From: Actinomycetota bacterium
GTDB taxonomy: Bacteria > Actinomycetota > Acidimicrobiia > IMCC26256 > PALSA-555
Reading direction: 5' to 3'
Assembly: GCA_016870355.1 (NCBI GenBank)
Contig: VGBR01000003.1
Span: 68,653 to 132,652, forward strand
DNA length: 64,000 bases
A program made the translations under genes and the position numbers. Shown piece after piece: positions 1 through 11,794 of the stretch (position 1 is the stretch's first letter; the number at the start of each line of letters is the position of its first letter). The notes beneath the pieces are model-generated. The model saw only the letters and a program-made list of their open reading frames with translations, did not search any database and was not told the DNA's origin.

Positions 1-148
1 GTCGCGCCGCTCGACCTACTTCAAGGAACGCGAGCTCGCTCGTGGCCAGCTGGTCGTGGCTCCGAATGGCCTGACGCAGCGATGGGGCTTCGGGCTCGTT
101 GATTGCCAGCTTGACCAGCGCCGATGACTCCACGTAGCCGACGCTCAC
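1..148 (-). CDS. PIN-domain toxin (VapC-like), truncated by window edge
   Basis: Reverse strand reads VSVGYVESSALVKLAINEPEAPSLRQAIRSHDQLATSELAFLEVGRAAR; GTG start overlaps the antitoxin stop (GTGA). Confidence 0.75.
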   Translation of the reverse strand, partial: MSVGYVESSALVKLAINEPEAPSLRQAIRSHDQLATSELAFLEVGRAAR

Positions 149-417
149 TCCTTGCCTTCCCGGTCCTCCATGAGCGCCTTCGTCCCGGCATATGAGGGCG
201 GGCCGGGAGGAACTGGGATGTCGTCGATCGTTCCGACCGCCGCGCGCGCTCGCCCTTCCGCGATGAGGCGAGCGATTGGGTTGCCGGCCGGTGCTGGTGG
301 CGCGAGGACGGCTACGAGGCGACCATGCTCGGTCACCTCCAGCGACTCGCCAGCCTTCACGCGGCGCAGGTAGACGCTCAGGTTCTGGCGCAGCTCACGA
401 ACCCCGACCCGATCCAT
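145..417 (-). CDS. Phd/YefM-type antitoxin (VapB-like)
   Basis: MDRVGVRELRQNLSVYLRRVKAGESLEVTEHGRLVAVLAP is typical of the prevent-host-death family; overlaps PIN toxin. Confidence 0.85.
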   Translation of the reverse strand: MDRVGVRELRQNLSVYLRRVKAGESLEVTEHGRLVAVLAPPAPAGNPIARLIAEGRARAAVGTIDDIPVPPGPPSYAGTKALMEDREGKE

Positions 418-448
418 GTAGCACAATGTAGCACAATTGGGCCGATGT

Positions 449-943
449 TCATCCCGTCGTCGAGACGTTGGTGACCGTGATGCGCACCGCATCACGCGCG
501 GTGCCCGATGATGCAGTGATCAGCACGTCCTGTTCTGCACCGAACGGAGGATCGCTGACGCGCACCACGACCTTGACCTTCTCGAACGATCCCCCCGGCA
601 CCGAGAGCGGATATCCCTCGGACTCGAGCTCCGACGCGATGTCGACCCCCTCATAGAAGTACTTGACCGCGAACCCCGCGCCCGGTACCGATCCGCGCAC
701 GACAAACTCCGCGGGTTGGTCACCCTCGTTCTCGATGCGAAGGGTGAGGCTGACGCGCTGGTCGACGACGACGTTGCGCTGCTGGCCGACGCCGTCGTCG
801 TTGTAGAGATCGTCGCCGGTGAGCACGTCGCCGCCCCGACTGACGAACATGAGATCGGGTTGGGCCGCTACTTGTCCGGCCGCGGTGGCGGGGGCCATGA
901 CCAGCGTCAGCGCGACCGCGAGGAGGACTCCGCCTCGCGTCAC
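449..943 (-). CDS. secreted hypothetical protein (signal peptide plus CARDB-like beta domain)
   Basis: 164-aa ORF with hydrophobic N-terminus ending ATAAGQ; beta-rich pattern RVSLTLRIENEGDQPAEFVVRG. Confidence 0.6.
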   Translation of the reverse strand: MTRGGVLLAVALTLVMAPATAAGQVAAQPDLMFVSRGGDVLTGDDLYNDDGVGQQRNVVVDQRVSLTLRIENEGDQPAEFVVRGSVPGAGFAVKYFYEGVDIASELESEGYPLSVPGGSFEKVKVVVRVSDPPFGAEQDVLITASSGTARDAVRITVTNVSTTG

Positions 944-966
944 GAAACCGAGCGTACTCTTCGCCC

Positions 967-2130
967 GTGCCGGACCGGCAGGGCGACGCGATCTCCGCGA
1001 CCGAGAGCTGGTTCGTTGCTCGGGGTCTTCCGCACTTCATCTTTCGGTACAGCGCGTCACGCGATGTCTGGACTCGCGCCGCGCCGCTGCTGACGCTCGT
1101 CGCGCTGATCGAGGTCGTGATCAACGCCCCGAGCGCCAGCTTCGAGGTGTGGGTGAGCGTGCTCGTGACCGTCGCGGCGTTCCTGGCGGTGATCGCGGTC
1201 TGGGCCATCGCGAACGCGGTTCGAGACCGACCCCTGTTCTCCCGTCCGGAGGACGTCGGTCCCGTTGAAGTCGCGCTCTTCGTGGTGCTGCCCGCGCTCG
1301 TGCCGATCGTCACCGATGGTCAGTGGCGCTCGGGGCTCGTGACCGGGTCGGCGAACCTCGCGCTGCTCGCGATCATCTACCTGTCAACGAGCTACGGCAT
1401 CGTCCCCATGACCCGCTGGGTGATCACCCACGGAGCTCGGCAGGTGCTCTCGGTGTCGGCGCTGCTGGTGCGCGCGCTGCCGCTGTCGCTGCTCGTGGTG
1501 ATCATCGTCTTCTACACCGCCGAGCCCTATCAGTTCGCGCACGAGCTGCCCTGGCCGTTGCTCGGCCTCGCGCTCTTGCTCTTCGGTTCCGTGGCCACTG
1601 CGTTCGCGATCGTGCGCGTGCCCCGCCAGGTTGGGGAGCTGTCACAGGGCGAGACGTGGTCGACGTTGCGCGGGCGGGCCAAGGCGACGCCGGCCGGCGC
1701 CTTGTCGGCATCGAAGCCAGCCTCCATTCCGCGGATCACGCACCGGGAGTGGACCAACATCGGGTTGGTGGTCCTCACCGGGGAGGCGATCCTGGTCCTC
1801 CTGGTCGGCGCCTCGATGTTCGGGTTCCTCGTGCTGCTGGGCACCCTGACCGTGCCGGTGGAGCTCGCCAGCGCATGGGCCGGTGCTCCCGTCGAAGAGC
1901 TGGTGTCGTTCCACCTCTTCGGTGCCGATCTCGCCGTCAGCAGCGAGCTGCTGAAGACCGCGGCGTTCCTCGCTGGGTTCACCGGCCTTCAGTTCACCGT
2001 GTCGCTGCTCAGTGACGCGACCTACCAGGAGGAGTTCCTGCACGATCTGCGAGAGGAGCTGCGCGTCGCGCTCGCCGTCAGGGCGGTCTACTTGACGGTC
2101 ATGATCCGCCGAGCACGCACGGCCACGTGA
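967..2130 (+). CDS. multi-pass membrane protein, hypothetical
   Basis: 387-aa ORF with many hydrophobic segments; codon-position GC bias supports this frame. Confidence 0.7.
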   Translation: MPDRQGDAISATESWFVARGLPHFIFRYSASRDVWTRAAPLLTLVALIEVVINAPSASFEVWVSVLVTVAAFLAVIAVWAIANAVRDRPLFSRPEDVGPVEVALFVVLPALVPIVTDGQWRSGLVTGSANLALLAIIYLSTSYGIVPMTRWVITHGARQVLSVSALLVRALPLSLLVVIIVFYTAEPYQFAHELPWPLLGLALLLFGSVATAFAIVRVPRQVGELSQGETWSTLRGRAKATPAGALSASKPASIPRITHREWTNIGLVVLTGEAILVLLVGASMFGFLVLLGTLTVPVELASAWAGAPVEELVSFHLFGADLAVSSELLKTAAFLAGFTGLQFTVSLLSDATYQEEFLHDLREELRVALAVRAVYLTVMIRRARTAT

Positions 2131-4808
<2,678 letters not shown>

Positions 4809-4875
4809 CCCCCCAGGTTTTTCGGCACGTTCAACCCACCTATTTGTCGTTCAGCGTGCCGAAAAACCTGGGGGG
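4809..4875. terminator. perfect 21-bp inverted repeat between convergent genes, candidate bidirectional terminator
   Basis: CCCCCCAGGTTTTTCGGCACG (4809-4829) and its exact reverse complement (4855-4875), 25-nt loop; fills the purD stop to B-box gene stop interval. Confidence 0.8.
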
Positions 4876-4876
4876 T

Positions 4877-5146
4877 TCAGAACAGGTTGGTGGGGCGCTT
4901 CTGGGTGCGGGTCATGTTGGTGACGTTCGAGCGGCGCGAACCCGGTGCTCGCACTCCCGCCGCCACGAGCGCGCACTCGATGCAGCGCAGCGGCTGATGC
5001 TTCTTGATCTTGGGAACCAGGCAGCTCTCGCAGAAGAGCTCGCCGCAGTCGTCACAGGTGTTGACCGCGCGGGCGGCGAAGTGGTTCGCGCAGGCGCCGA
5101 GGTACTCCTCGTTGCCGTTCATCGCCCCCCGATGCTCGGCCAACAC
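4877..5146 (-). CDS. B-box-type zinc-binding small protein
   Basis: CANHFAARAVNTCDDCGELFCESCLVPKIKKHQPLRCIECA cysteine/histidine pattern. Confidence 0.8.
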   Translation of the reverse strand: MLAEHRGAMNGNEEYLGACANHFAARAVNTCDDCGELFCESCLVPKIKKHQPLRCIECALVAAGVRAPGSRRSNVTNMTRTQKRPTNLF

Positions 5147-5223
5147 TCGCTCTTCTCCCGTCCGATCGCGGCTGGTGTCGCTGCGCGCGACGGCTCGCTC
5201 CGGGCCAGCCGGTCGCCCCTACA

Positions 5224-6558
5224 GTGTCGGCAGGGAGGGATCAGCCCTTGATCGGCCGCTACGCCCTAGCCCCCATGGCGGACCTCTTCACTGACGAGGC
5301 CCGCTACGCCACGTGGCTCGAGGTCGAGATCCTCGCCGCCGAGGCCCAGGCCAAGCTCGGGGTCGTCCCTCCAGAGGCCGCCGCCGCCATCCGCGAGCGG
5401 GCCGGCTTCGACGTCGCCGCGATCGAAGAGCGCGAGCTGGTCACCGAGCACGACGTCGCCGCGTTCGTGGACATCGTCCAAGAGCGCGTCGGGGCACCGG
5501 AAGGCACTTGGGTCCACCACGGTCTCACCTCGAGCGACGTCGTTGACACCGCGTTGTCGGTCACGCTCGTCCGGGCATGCGATCTCTTGCTGGAAGCTAT
5601 CGACGCGCTCGAAGTGGCGATCGCAACGAAGGCGAGAGAGCACACGTCGACGGCGATGGTCGGGCGCACGCACGGCATCCACGCAGAACCCACCACCTTC
5701 GGCGCCAAGTTGGCGCTCTGGGCGCTTCAGGTGAGACGGGATCGCACGCGCATCGAGCGGGCGCGCGATGGCATCGCCGTCGGCAAGCTCTCGGGTGCGG
5801 TCGGCACGTTCTCGAACGTCGCGCCCGAAGTCGAGGCGTACGTGTGCGAGCACCTCGGCTTGCGTCCGGTGCCGGCGACGCAGGTGATCGCCCGCGATCG
5901 TCACGCCGAGGTCCTCTATTCGTGTGCGTCGCTGGGCGCCGCCGTCGAGACGTTCGCGCTCGAGATCCGTCACCTCCAGCGCACCGAGGTCGGTGAGGTC
6001 GAGGAGCCCTTCCGCGTTGGGAAGCAGAAGGGCTCCAGCGCGATGCCTCACAAGCGCAACCCAGTGAAGTGCGAGCAGTTGTGCGGACTCGCACGGGTGC
6101 TCCGCGCCCACGTGGTCGCGGGGCTCGAAGATGTGGCGCTGTGGCACGAGCGCGACATCTCCCACTCGTCGGTCGAGCGGATCGTGCTCCCCGACGCCTT
6201 TCAGCTTGCCTATTACGTCGCGGTCAAGTTCCGCGCGATCGTGGAGGGGATGGTTGTGCACCCCGAGCGCATGATCGAGAACCTGGACGCGTCGCACGGC
6301 CTGGTCTACAGCCAGCCGGTGCTCCTGGCGCTTGTCGAGGCCGGCATGACGCGCGACGACGCGTACCGCGTGGTGCAGCGCAACGCGACCCGAACGTGGG
6401 AAGAGCGCCGTCGGTTTGTCGACGTACTGCGCGAGGACGATGAGGTGACCAAGACGCTCGACGCCAACCGCCTCAGCGCATGCTTCGATCTCGACCACGC
6501 ACTCGCGAACGCGGGTCGCGCGGTCGATGCTCTCGACGAAGCGAGCGCCACACGGTGA
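5224..6558 (+). CDS. purB: adenylosuccinate lyase
   Basis: GLTSSDVVDTALS, GRTHGIHAEPTTFG, KGSSAMPHKRNPVKCEQ. Confidence 0.97.
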   Translation: MSAGRDQPLIGRYALAPMADLFTDEARYATWLEVEILAAEAQAKLGVVPPEAAAAIRERAGFDVAAIEERELVTEHDVAAFVDIVQERVGAPEGTWVHHGLTSSDVVDTALSVTLVRACDLLLEAIDALEVAIATKAREHTSTAMVGRTHGIHAEPTTFGAKLALWALQVRRDRTRIERARDGIAVGKLSGAVGTFSNVAPEVEAYVCEHLGLRPVPATQVIARDRHAEVLYSCASLGAAVETFALEIRHLQRTEVGEVEEPFRVGKQKGSSAMPHKRNPVKCEQLCGLARVLRAHVVAGLEDVALWHERDISHSSVERIVLPDAFQLAYYVAVKFRAIVEGMVVHPERMIENLDASHGLVYSQPVLLALVEAGMTRDDAYRVVQRNATRTWEERRRFVDVLREDDEVTKTLDANRLSACFDLDHALANAGRAVDALDEASATR

Positions 6559-7439
6559 CACGCCTCGCGCTGCCGCATCACTACACAGGGAAGGTCCGTG
6601 ACCTCTACGAGGTCGATCACGATCGAATGCTCGTGGTCGCGTCCGACCGGATCTCGGTGTTCGACGTCGTGCTTCCCAATCTGGTGCCAGACAAGGGCCG
6701 AGCGCTCACGGGGTTGTCGACCTTCTGGTTCGAGCGCACGGGCGACCAGTGGCCGAACCACCTCGTGTCGTCCGACCCCACCGACTTCCCCGAGACGGCG
6801 GGGCCCGACATCGCTGGCCGGGCCATGCTCGTGCGGGCGTCGCGGACCGTCCGACTCGAGTGCATCGCGCGCGGCTACCTGTTCGGATCGGCGTGGAAGG
6901 AGTACGAGGCGAACGGCACGGTGCACGGCGTGAAGCTGCGCGCTGGTCTGCGGCAAGCCGAGCGCCTCGACGAGCCGATCTTCACCGCAACCACCAAAGC
7001 CGAAGCCGGCCACGACGAAGCGCTCACCGACGCGGAGGCCGCAGAGCTGGTCGGCGACGACCTGTTCGAGCGGGTGCGGTCGGCGACGCTCGCCGTCTAC
7101 GGCTTCGGTGCCGAGCACTCGGCCGACTGCGGGTTGATCCTCGCCGACACCAAGCTCGAGTTCGGCACGATCGACGACGAGCTGTTGATCATCGACGAGA
7201 TGATGACGCCGGACTCGTCGCGCTACTGGTCGTCCGAGGACTACGGAGTCGGCACGTCACCCGCGTCCTTCGACAAGCAGTACGTGCGTGACCACTACCT
7301 CAAGCTGGGCTGGGACCAGCAGCCACCCGCACCCGAGGTGCCGCAGTCGGTGATCGACGGCACGCGTGCCCGCTACGTCGAGGCCTACGAGATCCTCACC
7401 GGCGAGTCGTTTGCCGACTGGTACGGCGTGGAGGACTGA
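6555..7439 (+). CDS. purC: phosphoribosylaminoimidazole-succinocarboxamide synthase
   Basis: GTG start; HHYTGKVRDLYEVDHDRMLVVASDRISVFDVVLP; overlaps purB stop. Confidence 0.97.
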   Translation: MTRLALPHHYTGKVRDLYEVDHDRMLVVASDRISVFDVVLPNLVPDKGRALTGLSTFWFERTGDQWPNHLVSSDPTDFPETAGPDIAGRAMLVRASRTVRLECIARGYLFGSAWKEYEANGTVHGVKLRAGLRQAERLDEPIFTATTKAEAGHDEALTDAEAAELVGDDLFERVRSATLAVYGFGAEHSADCGLILADTKLEFGTIDDELLIIDEMMTPDSSRYWSSEDYGVGTSPASFDKQYVRDHYLKLGWDQQPPAPEVPQSVIDGTRARYVEAYEILTGESFADWYGVED

Positions 7440-7440
7440 C

Positions 7441-7701
7441 GTGCGATTCGAAGCGCGTGTGGACGTGACGCACTTGCCGGGGATCGCCGATCCACAGGGC
7501 GCGACGGTCGAGCGCGCGCTGCCGGCGCTCGGGTACACGAACGTCTCCGAGGTGCACATCGGCAAGACGATCCGTCTCGTAATCGACGCAGCCGATGAAG
7601 CCGCGGCACGCGCACAGGTCGGTGAGATGTGCGAGCGACTCCTCGCCAACCCGGTCATCGAGGCGTATTCCATCGAGATCACGGAGCTCGCGCCGACATG
7701 A
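7441..7701 (+). CDS. purS: FGAM synthase subunit PurS
   Basis: 86-aa ORF RFEARVDVTHLPGIADPQGATVERALPALGY...GKTIRLVIDA between purC and purQ. Confidence 0.95.
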   Translation: MRFEARVDVTHLPGIADPQGATVERALPALGYTNVSEVHIGKTIRLVIDAADEAAARAQVGEMCERLLANPVIEAYSIEITELAPT

Positions 7702-7759
7702 GCGACCGGCCGCGCATCGGGTATCCCGATGCGCAGGGAGCGGGGCCCGAGCGGCCCGG
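7702..7759 (+). repeat. REP-like palindromic element copy C (core GGGTATCCC)
   Basis: GCGCATCGGG-TAT-CCCGATGCGC perfect hairpin (7712-7734) followed by AGGGAGCGGGGCCCGAGCGGCCCGG, shared with 59639-59697. Confidence 0.6.
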
Positions 7760-7783
7760 CGCGAAGCGCCAGGAGCGAGGAAG

Positions 7784-8467
7784 GTGAGCGCGCGAGTCGC
7801 GATCGTCGTCTTTCCTGGGACGAACTGTGAGCTCGACGTCGCGCACTCGCTCGAACAGCTCGGGGGATCAACGGAGCTTGTGTTCCACACCGCAACGAGC
7901 CTCGGCGGTGCCGACGCGGTAGTCGTCCCTGGCGGCTTTGCGCACGGCGACTACCTGCGCACCGGAGCGTTGGCGCGCTTCTCACCGGTGATGACAGCGG
8001 TCGCTGAGCACGCGGCCGCGGGCGGCCCGGTCGTCGGCATCTGCAATGGCTTCCAGGTGCTCACTGAGGCCGACCTCCTTCCCGGCGCGCTCCAGAAGAA
8101 CGTTGGCTTGAAGTTCCTGTGCAAGACCGTCGAGTGCCGGGTCGAGACGAGCGCGTCGGTCCTCACCTCAGGTGTCGCGCCGGGGACCGTCCTGCGGCTC
8201 CCGATCAACCACTTCGAGGGCAACTACATCTGCGACCAAGTCACGCTCGATCAGCTTCGAGCCGAGGATCGGATCGTGCTGCGCTACGTCGACAACCCGA
8301 ACGGCGCGCTCGATGACATCGCTGGCATCGCCAACGAGCGCGGGAACGTCGTCGGGCTCATGCCGCACCCGGAGCGGGCAAGCGACGCGCTGCTCGGCTC
8401 CTCGGATGGCGTGGTGCTGTTGCAGTCGTTGCTCGACGCGGCGGTCGCCCGCTCCGAAGCCGCCTGA
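7784..8467 (+). CDS. purQ: FGAM synthase glutaminase subunit
   Basis: RVAIVVFPGTNCELDVAHS, GICNGFQVLTEADLLPGALQKN, GLMPHPERA. Confidence 0.97.
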   Translation: MSARVAIVVFPGTNCELDVAHSLEQLGGSTELVFHTATSLGGADAVVVPGGFAHGDYLRTGALARFSPVMTAVAEHAAAGGPVVGICNGFQVLTEADLLPGALQKNVGLKFLCKTVECRVETSASVLTSGVAPGTVLRLPINHFEGNYICDQVTLDQLRAEDRIVLRYVDNPNGALDDIAGIANERGNVVGLMPHPERASDALLGSSDGVVLLQSLLDAAVARSEAA

Positions 8468-8482
8468 CCCGAGGACCGGAGC

Positions 8483-8953
8483 GTGTCGGAGGCGGTCCAC
8501 GGGCTTCTGTTGGAGCAGGCGCGGGTCATGTATCCCGGCACCGTTGCGCTCGGGCAGCTGCACTGGCCCGACTCCGCCTCAGGCGTCGATGCGCACGGTC
8601 GGGACGGAGTGAAGTTCTCGAAGCAAGAGAAGCAAGCCATGCAAGCCCGCGCCGGCGACTTCCCGACCACAGTCGCGCTCGTGGTCACTCCAGGCCAGGT
8701 GTTCGTGTGTCCTTACAAGGTGGCGCGCAACGGGGCCGCCAAGCTCGGCAGCGACTTGAAGGGCTGGAGCCGCGACCAGTTGCGCATCGCGATCTCGCAC
8801 CCGTACGGGTCGAAGGACTACGCGCGCCTCGAGCTGATGTCACAGGACCAACGCATCGAGCTCGACGCGGCCGACGCGAACGGCGTCAACCGTGAATTCC
8901 TCGCCACGATCTCCGGAGCTGTGGGCGAAACGGGGATCAGTCGGAGCGGGTGA
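8483..8953 (+). CDS. hypothetical protein
   Basis: 156-aa ORF downstream of purQ in the purine cluster. Confidence 0.6.
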   Translation: MSEAVHGLLLEQARVMYPGTVALGQLHWPDSASGVDAHGRDGVKFSKQEKQAMQARAGDFPTTVALVVTPGQVFVCPYKVARNGAAKLGSDLKGWSRDQLRIAISHPYGSKDYARLELMSQDQRIELDAADANGVNREFLATISGAVGETGISRSG

Positions 8954-9344
8954 TGCCGGCCTTCACGAGGACTTCGGTGGGGACGCCGGCGTCGCGCCAG
9001 GTTGCGTAGGCGATGCCCTTGCGGTCGCCGTAGGACTTCGCCACCTTCACGAATCCTGCTTCCAGCGCCGACACGTCGACCGCAACGCCCGCCTTCATCC
9101 CGGCCAGCTCGGCCTGGAGGTCACGCCGCTCTTGCGTCAGCTGGAGTCGGTGGAGCGATGACGCCCCACCGATCTCGCCGTCGATCGCGACCAGACGCTT
9201 CTCGATCGACTCCGGCGTGCGACGGCGACCACGGCGAGGCCGGTGCTGCTCGAGCGCGTCGAGGTAGGCCTTCACCGCCTGGCCTTCCTTGCGGCCGGCG
9301 GTCATCGCCTGCTTGTGCTGGGGGGTCAGAGACTTCGGGGGCAT
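8937..9344 (-). CDS. hypothetical protein (basic, helical)
   Basis: 135-aa ORF MPPKSLTPQHKQAMTAGRKEGQAVKAYLDALEQHRPRRGRRRTPE; convergent 17-bp overlap with preceding gene. Confidence 0.75.
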   Translation of the reverse strand: MPPKSLTPQHKQAMTAGRKEGQAVKAYLDALEQHRPRRGRRRTPESIEKRLVAIDGEIGGASSLHRLQLTQERRDLQAELAGMKAGVAVDVSALEAGFVKVAKSYGDRKGIAYATWRDAGVPTEVLVKAGITRSD

Positions 9345-9439
9345 TCCGAACCACGTCCTTTTCGCAATTTCGATGTCGTGACTATCGTAATTCTGTCACG
9401 AACCATTTCGGCAAATCGAGGCGTGTCTAAAGTCCGAAC

Positions 9440-11740
9440 ATGAGCGCCGAGGCCATCCATCGTCAGCTTGGGCTGACTGACGACGAGCTCGGTGACATCG
9501 ACGGTCTGCTGGGCCGCTCTCCCAGCGAGCTAGAGCTCGCGATGTACGCGGTGATGTGGTCCGAGCACTGCTCGTACAAGTCGTCGAAGGTGCACCTCCG
9601 CCGCTTCCCGACCGAAGCGCCGTGGGTGCTCGTCGGTCCCGGCGAGGGCGCGGGCGTGATCGACGTCGGTGATGGTCTCGCCGTCGCGGTGCGCATCGAG
9701 AGTCACAACCATCCGTCAGCGGTCGAGCCATACCAAGGTGCGGCAACCGGAGTGGGCGGCATCATCCGCGACGTCTTCTCGATGGGCGCGCGGCCCATCG
9801 CGCTCATGGACCCGCTGCGCTTCGGACCACTCGACGACGCGCACACGCGCTACCTCTTCGAGGGCGTGGTCTCGGGCATCAGCGGCTACGGCAACTCCGT
9901 CGGTGTGCCAACCGTCGGTGGCGAAGTCGTGTTCGACGACTGCTACCGCGACAACCCGCTCGTGAACGTCTTCTGCCTCGGCCTGCTGCCAAAAGAGCGG
10001 CTCGTGCTCGCACTTGCGGAGGGCGAAGGCAACCTGGCCGTGCTGCTCGGATCATCGACTGGTCGCGACGGGATCGGCGGCGCGAGCGTGCTCGCGTCCG
10101 CAGGCTTCGAAGAAGGGTCCGAGGCCAAGCGCCCCTCGGTGCAGGTCGGCGACCCGTTCGAAGAGAAGCGACTGATCGAAGCGTGCCTCGCGCTGCTCGA
10201 CGCGAACCTGGCCGTTGGCGTGCAGGACCTCGGTGCGGCCGGCCTGTCGTGCGCCGCGTCGGAGACCGCGGCCAAGGGCGGCGCGGGGATGGATGTCGAC
10301 GTCGCGCGCGTCGTGAAGCGCGAGCCCGGGATGAACCCGGTCGAGGTGATGACCTCCGAGAGCCAGGAGCGCATGCTCGCCATCGTCGAGCCGCGCCACC
10401 TCGACGAGGTACTCGCCCTCTGCGAGAAGTGGGAGATCCGCGCCACGGTCGCCGGTCGCGTCACCGACACGGGTCGGTTTCGCGTGTACGAAGGCTTGTT
10501 CGACGCGATCGGTGTGGCTGGCAGCAACCCGACGCCACCGCCCGGCGACACGGCGCCGGAGGTGTCGTCGGATCGCGAGCCGATCGCCGACCTGCCGTGC
10601 GACAGCCTTGGTGACGGACCCGTGTACACGAGGCCGCTCGAGCCGCCGGCTTCGCAGGCCGGGCTGCAAGCCGCGGATCCGTGGGCAGAGCTTGAGTCGC
10701 GCTTCTCGGCCGGCGCGGATCTCTCCGATGAGCTGCTCGCGTTGCTCGCAACGCCGACGATCGCCGACAAGTCGTGGGTGTGGAGTCAGTACGACCACCA
10801 GCTGTTCCTCAACACGGTTGTCGGCCCAGGCGGAGATGCCGCGGTCCTGCGACTGAAGGGCACACCACGCGCGCTCGCACTGGCGACCGACGGCAAGGGC
10901 CGCTTCTGTCGCCTCGATCCGCGCACCGGCGGGCGGCTCGTCGTGCTCGAGGCGGCGCGCAACGTCGCGTGCGTTGGTGGCGATCCTCGAGCGCTCGTGA
11001 ACTGCCTCAACTTCGGCAACCCCGAGCATCCCGAGGTGATGTGGCAGTTCCAGGAAGTCGTCGAAGGCATGAGCGAAGCCTGCGAGGCGCTCGGCATCCC
11101 GGTGATCGGCGGCAACGTGAGCTTCTACAACGAGTCGCGCGGTGCCGACATCGACCCGACCCCGGTCGTCGGTGTCGTCGGACTCATCGACGATCTTCGT
11201 GATGCGCCGCCGACGCCGCGAACCGTCGAGCGCGAACACATGGTGTTGCTCGGCGAGACGCGCGCCGAGCTTGGTGGTTCCGAGTGGGCTTCGGTGTTGC
11301 ACGGACTCGACGGCGGCATACCGCCCGAAGCAGACCTCGACGCGGCGACCCGTCTGCATGCCTTCGTACGCGACCTCGTCACGGAGCGGTCTGTCGGCGG
11401 TGTGCACGACTGCTCCGACGGCGGTGTCGCGGTCGCGCTGGCCGAGATGGCGTTCGGTGGCGAGGTCGGCTTCCAGGTCACACCCGACGTCGCGCTCCCC
11501 GCGGCGGTGTGGAGCTTCTCGGAGTCGGCCAACCGCGTCCTCGTGTCGGTCGATGCCCGCCCGCTGCCTCAGGTCCTCAAACGCGCAGAGGACGCGGGTG
11601 TGCTGGCCGTCGACCTAGGCGTCGCCGACGGTGACCGGCTGATCGTCGAGGGTGCGATCGACGTGCCGCTGGCAGACGCCGAGCGCGCCTGGCGTGACGC
11701 GATCCCGACGGCATTGGGAGCCGTGGCCCCCGCCAGCTGA
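9440..11740 (+). CDS. purL: FGAM synthase large subunit
   Basis: YAVMWSEHCSYKSSK, VRIESHNHPSAVEPYQGAATGVGGIIRDVFSMGARP. Confidence 0.98.
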   Translation: MSAEAIHRQLGLTDDELGDIDGLLGRSPSELELAMYAVMWSEHCSYKSSKVHLRRFPTEAPWVLVGPGEGAGVIDVGDGLAVAVRIESHNHPSAVEPYQGAATGVGGIIRDVFSMGARPIALMDPLRFGPLDDAHTRYLFEGVVSGISGYGNSVGVPTVGGEVVFDDCYRDNPLVNVFCLGLLPKERLVLALAEGEGNLAVLLGSSTGRDGIGGASVLASAGFEEGSEAKRPSVQVGDPFEEKRLIEACLALLDANLAVGVQDLGAAGLSCAASETAAKGGAGMDVDVARVVKREPGMNPVEVMTSESQERMLAIVEPRHLDEVLALCEKWEIRATVAGRVTDTGRFRVYEGLFDAIGVAGSNPTPPPGDTAPEVSSDREPIADLPCDSLGDGPVYTRPLEPPASQAGLQAADPWAELESRFSAGADLSDELLALLATPTIADKSWVWSQYDHQLFLNTVVGPGGDAAVLRLKGTPRALALATDGKGRFCRLDPRTGGRLVVLEAARNVACVGGDPRALVNCLNFGNPEHPEVMWQFQEVVEGMSEACEALGIPVIGGNVSFYNESRGADIDPTPVVGVVGLIDDLRDAPPTPRTVEREHMVLLGETRAELGGSEWASVLHGLDGGIPPEADLDAATRLHAFVRDLVTERSVGGVHDCSDGGVAVALAEMAFGGEVGFQVTPDVALPAAVWSFSESANRVLVSVDARPLPQVLKRAEDAGVLAVDLGVADGDRLIVEGAIDVPLADAERAWRDAIPTALGAVAPAS

Positions 11741-11794
11741 CCTGTCGCCCCAAGTGCGGGCGGCGTCGCAACCAGATGGGATACTTAGGAAGCG

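Noticed and set aside
5266-6561. 431-aa antisense ORF opposite purB
   Set aside because: High-GC shadow ORF with His/Arg/Asp-rich composition; purB is unambiguous on the + strand.
8937-8953. 17-bp convergent overlap between two hypothetical genes
   Set aside because: Short antisense overlaps at 3' ends are common in dense genomes; the same occurs at 43571-43581.
10052-11407. 451-aa antisense ORF opposite purL
   Set aside because: Shadow ORF with no recognisable domain; purL motifs are clear.
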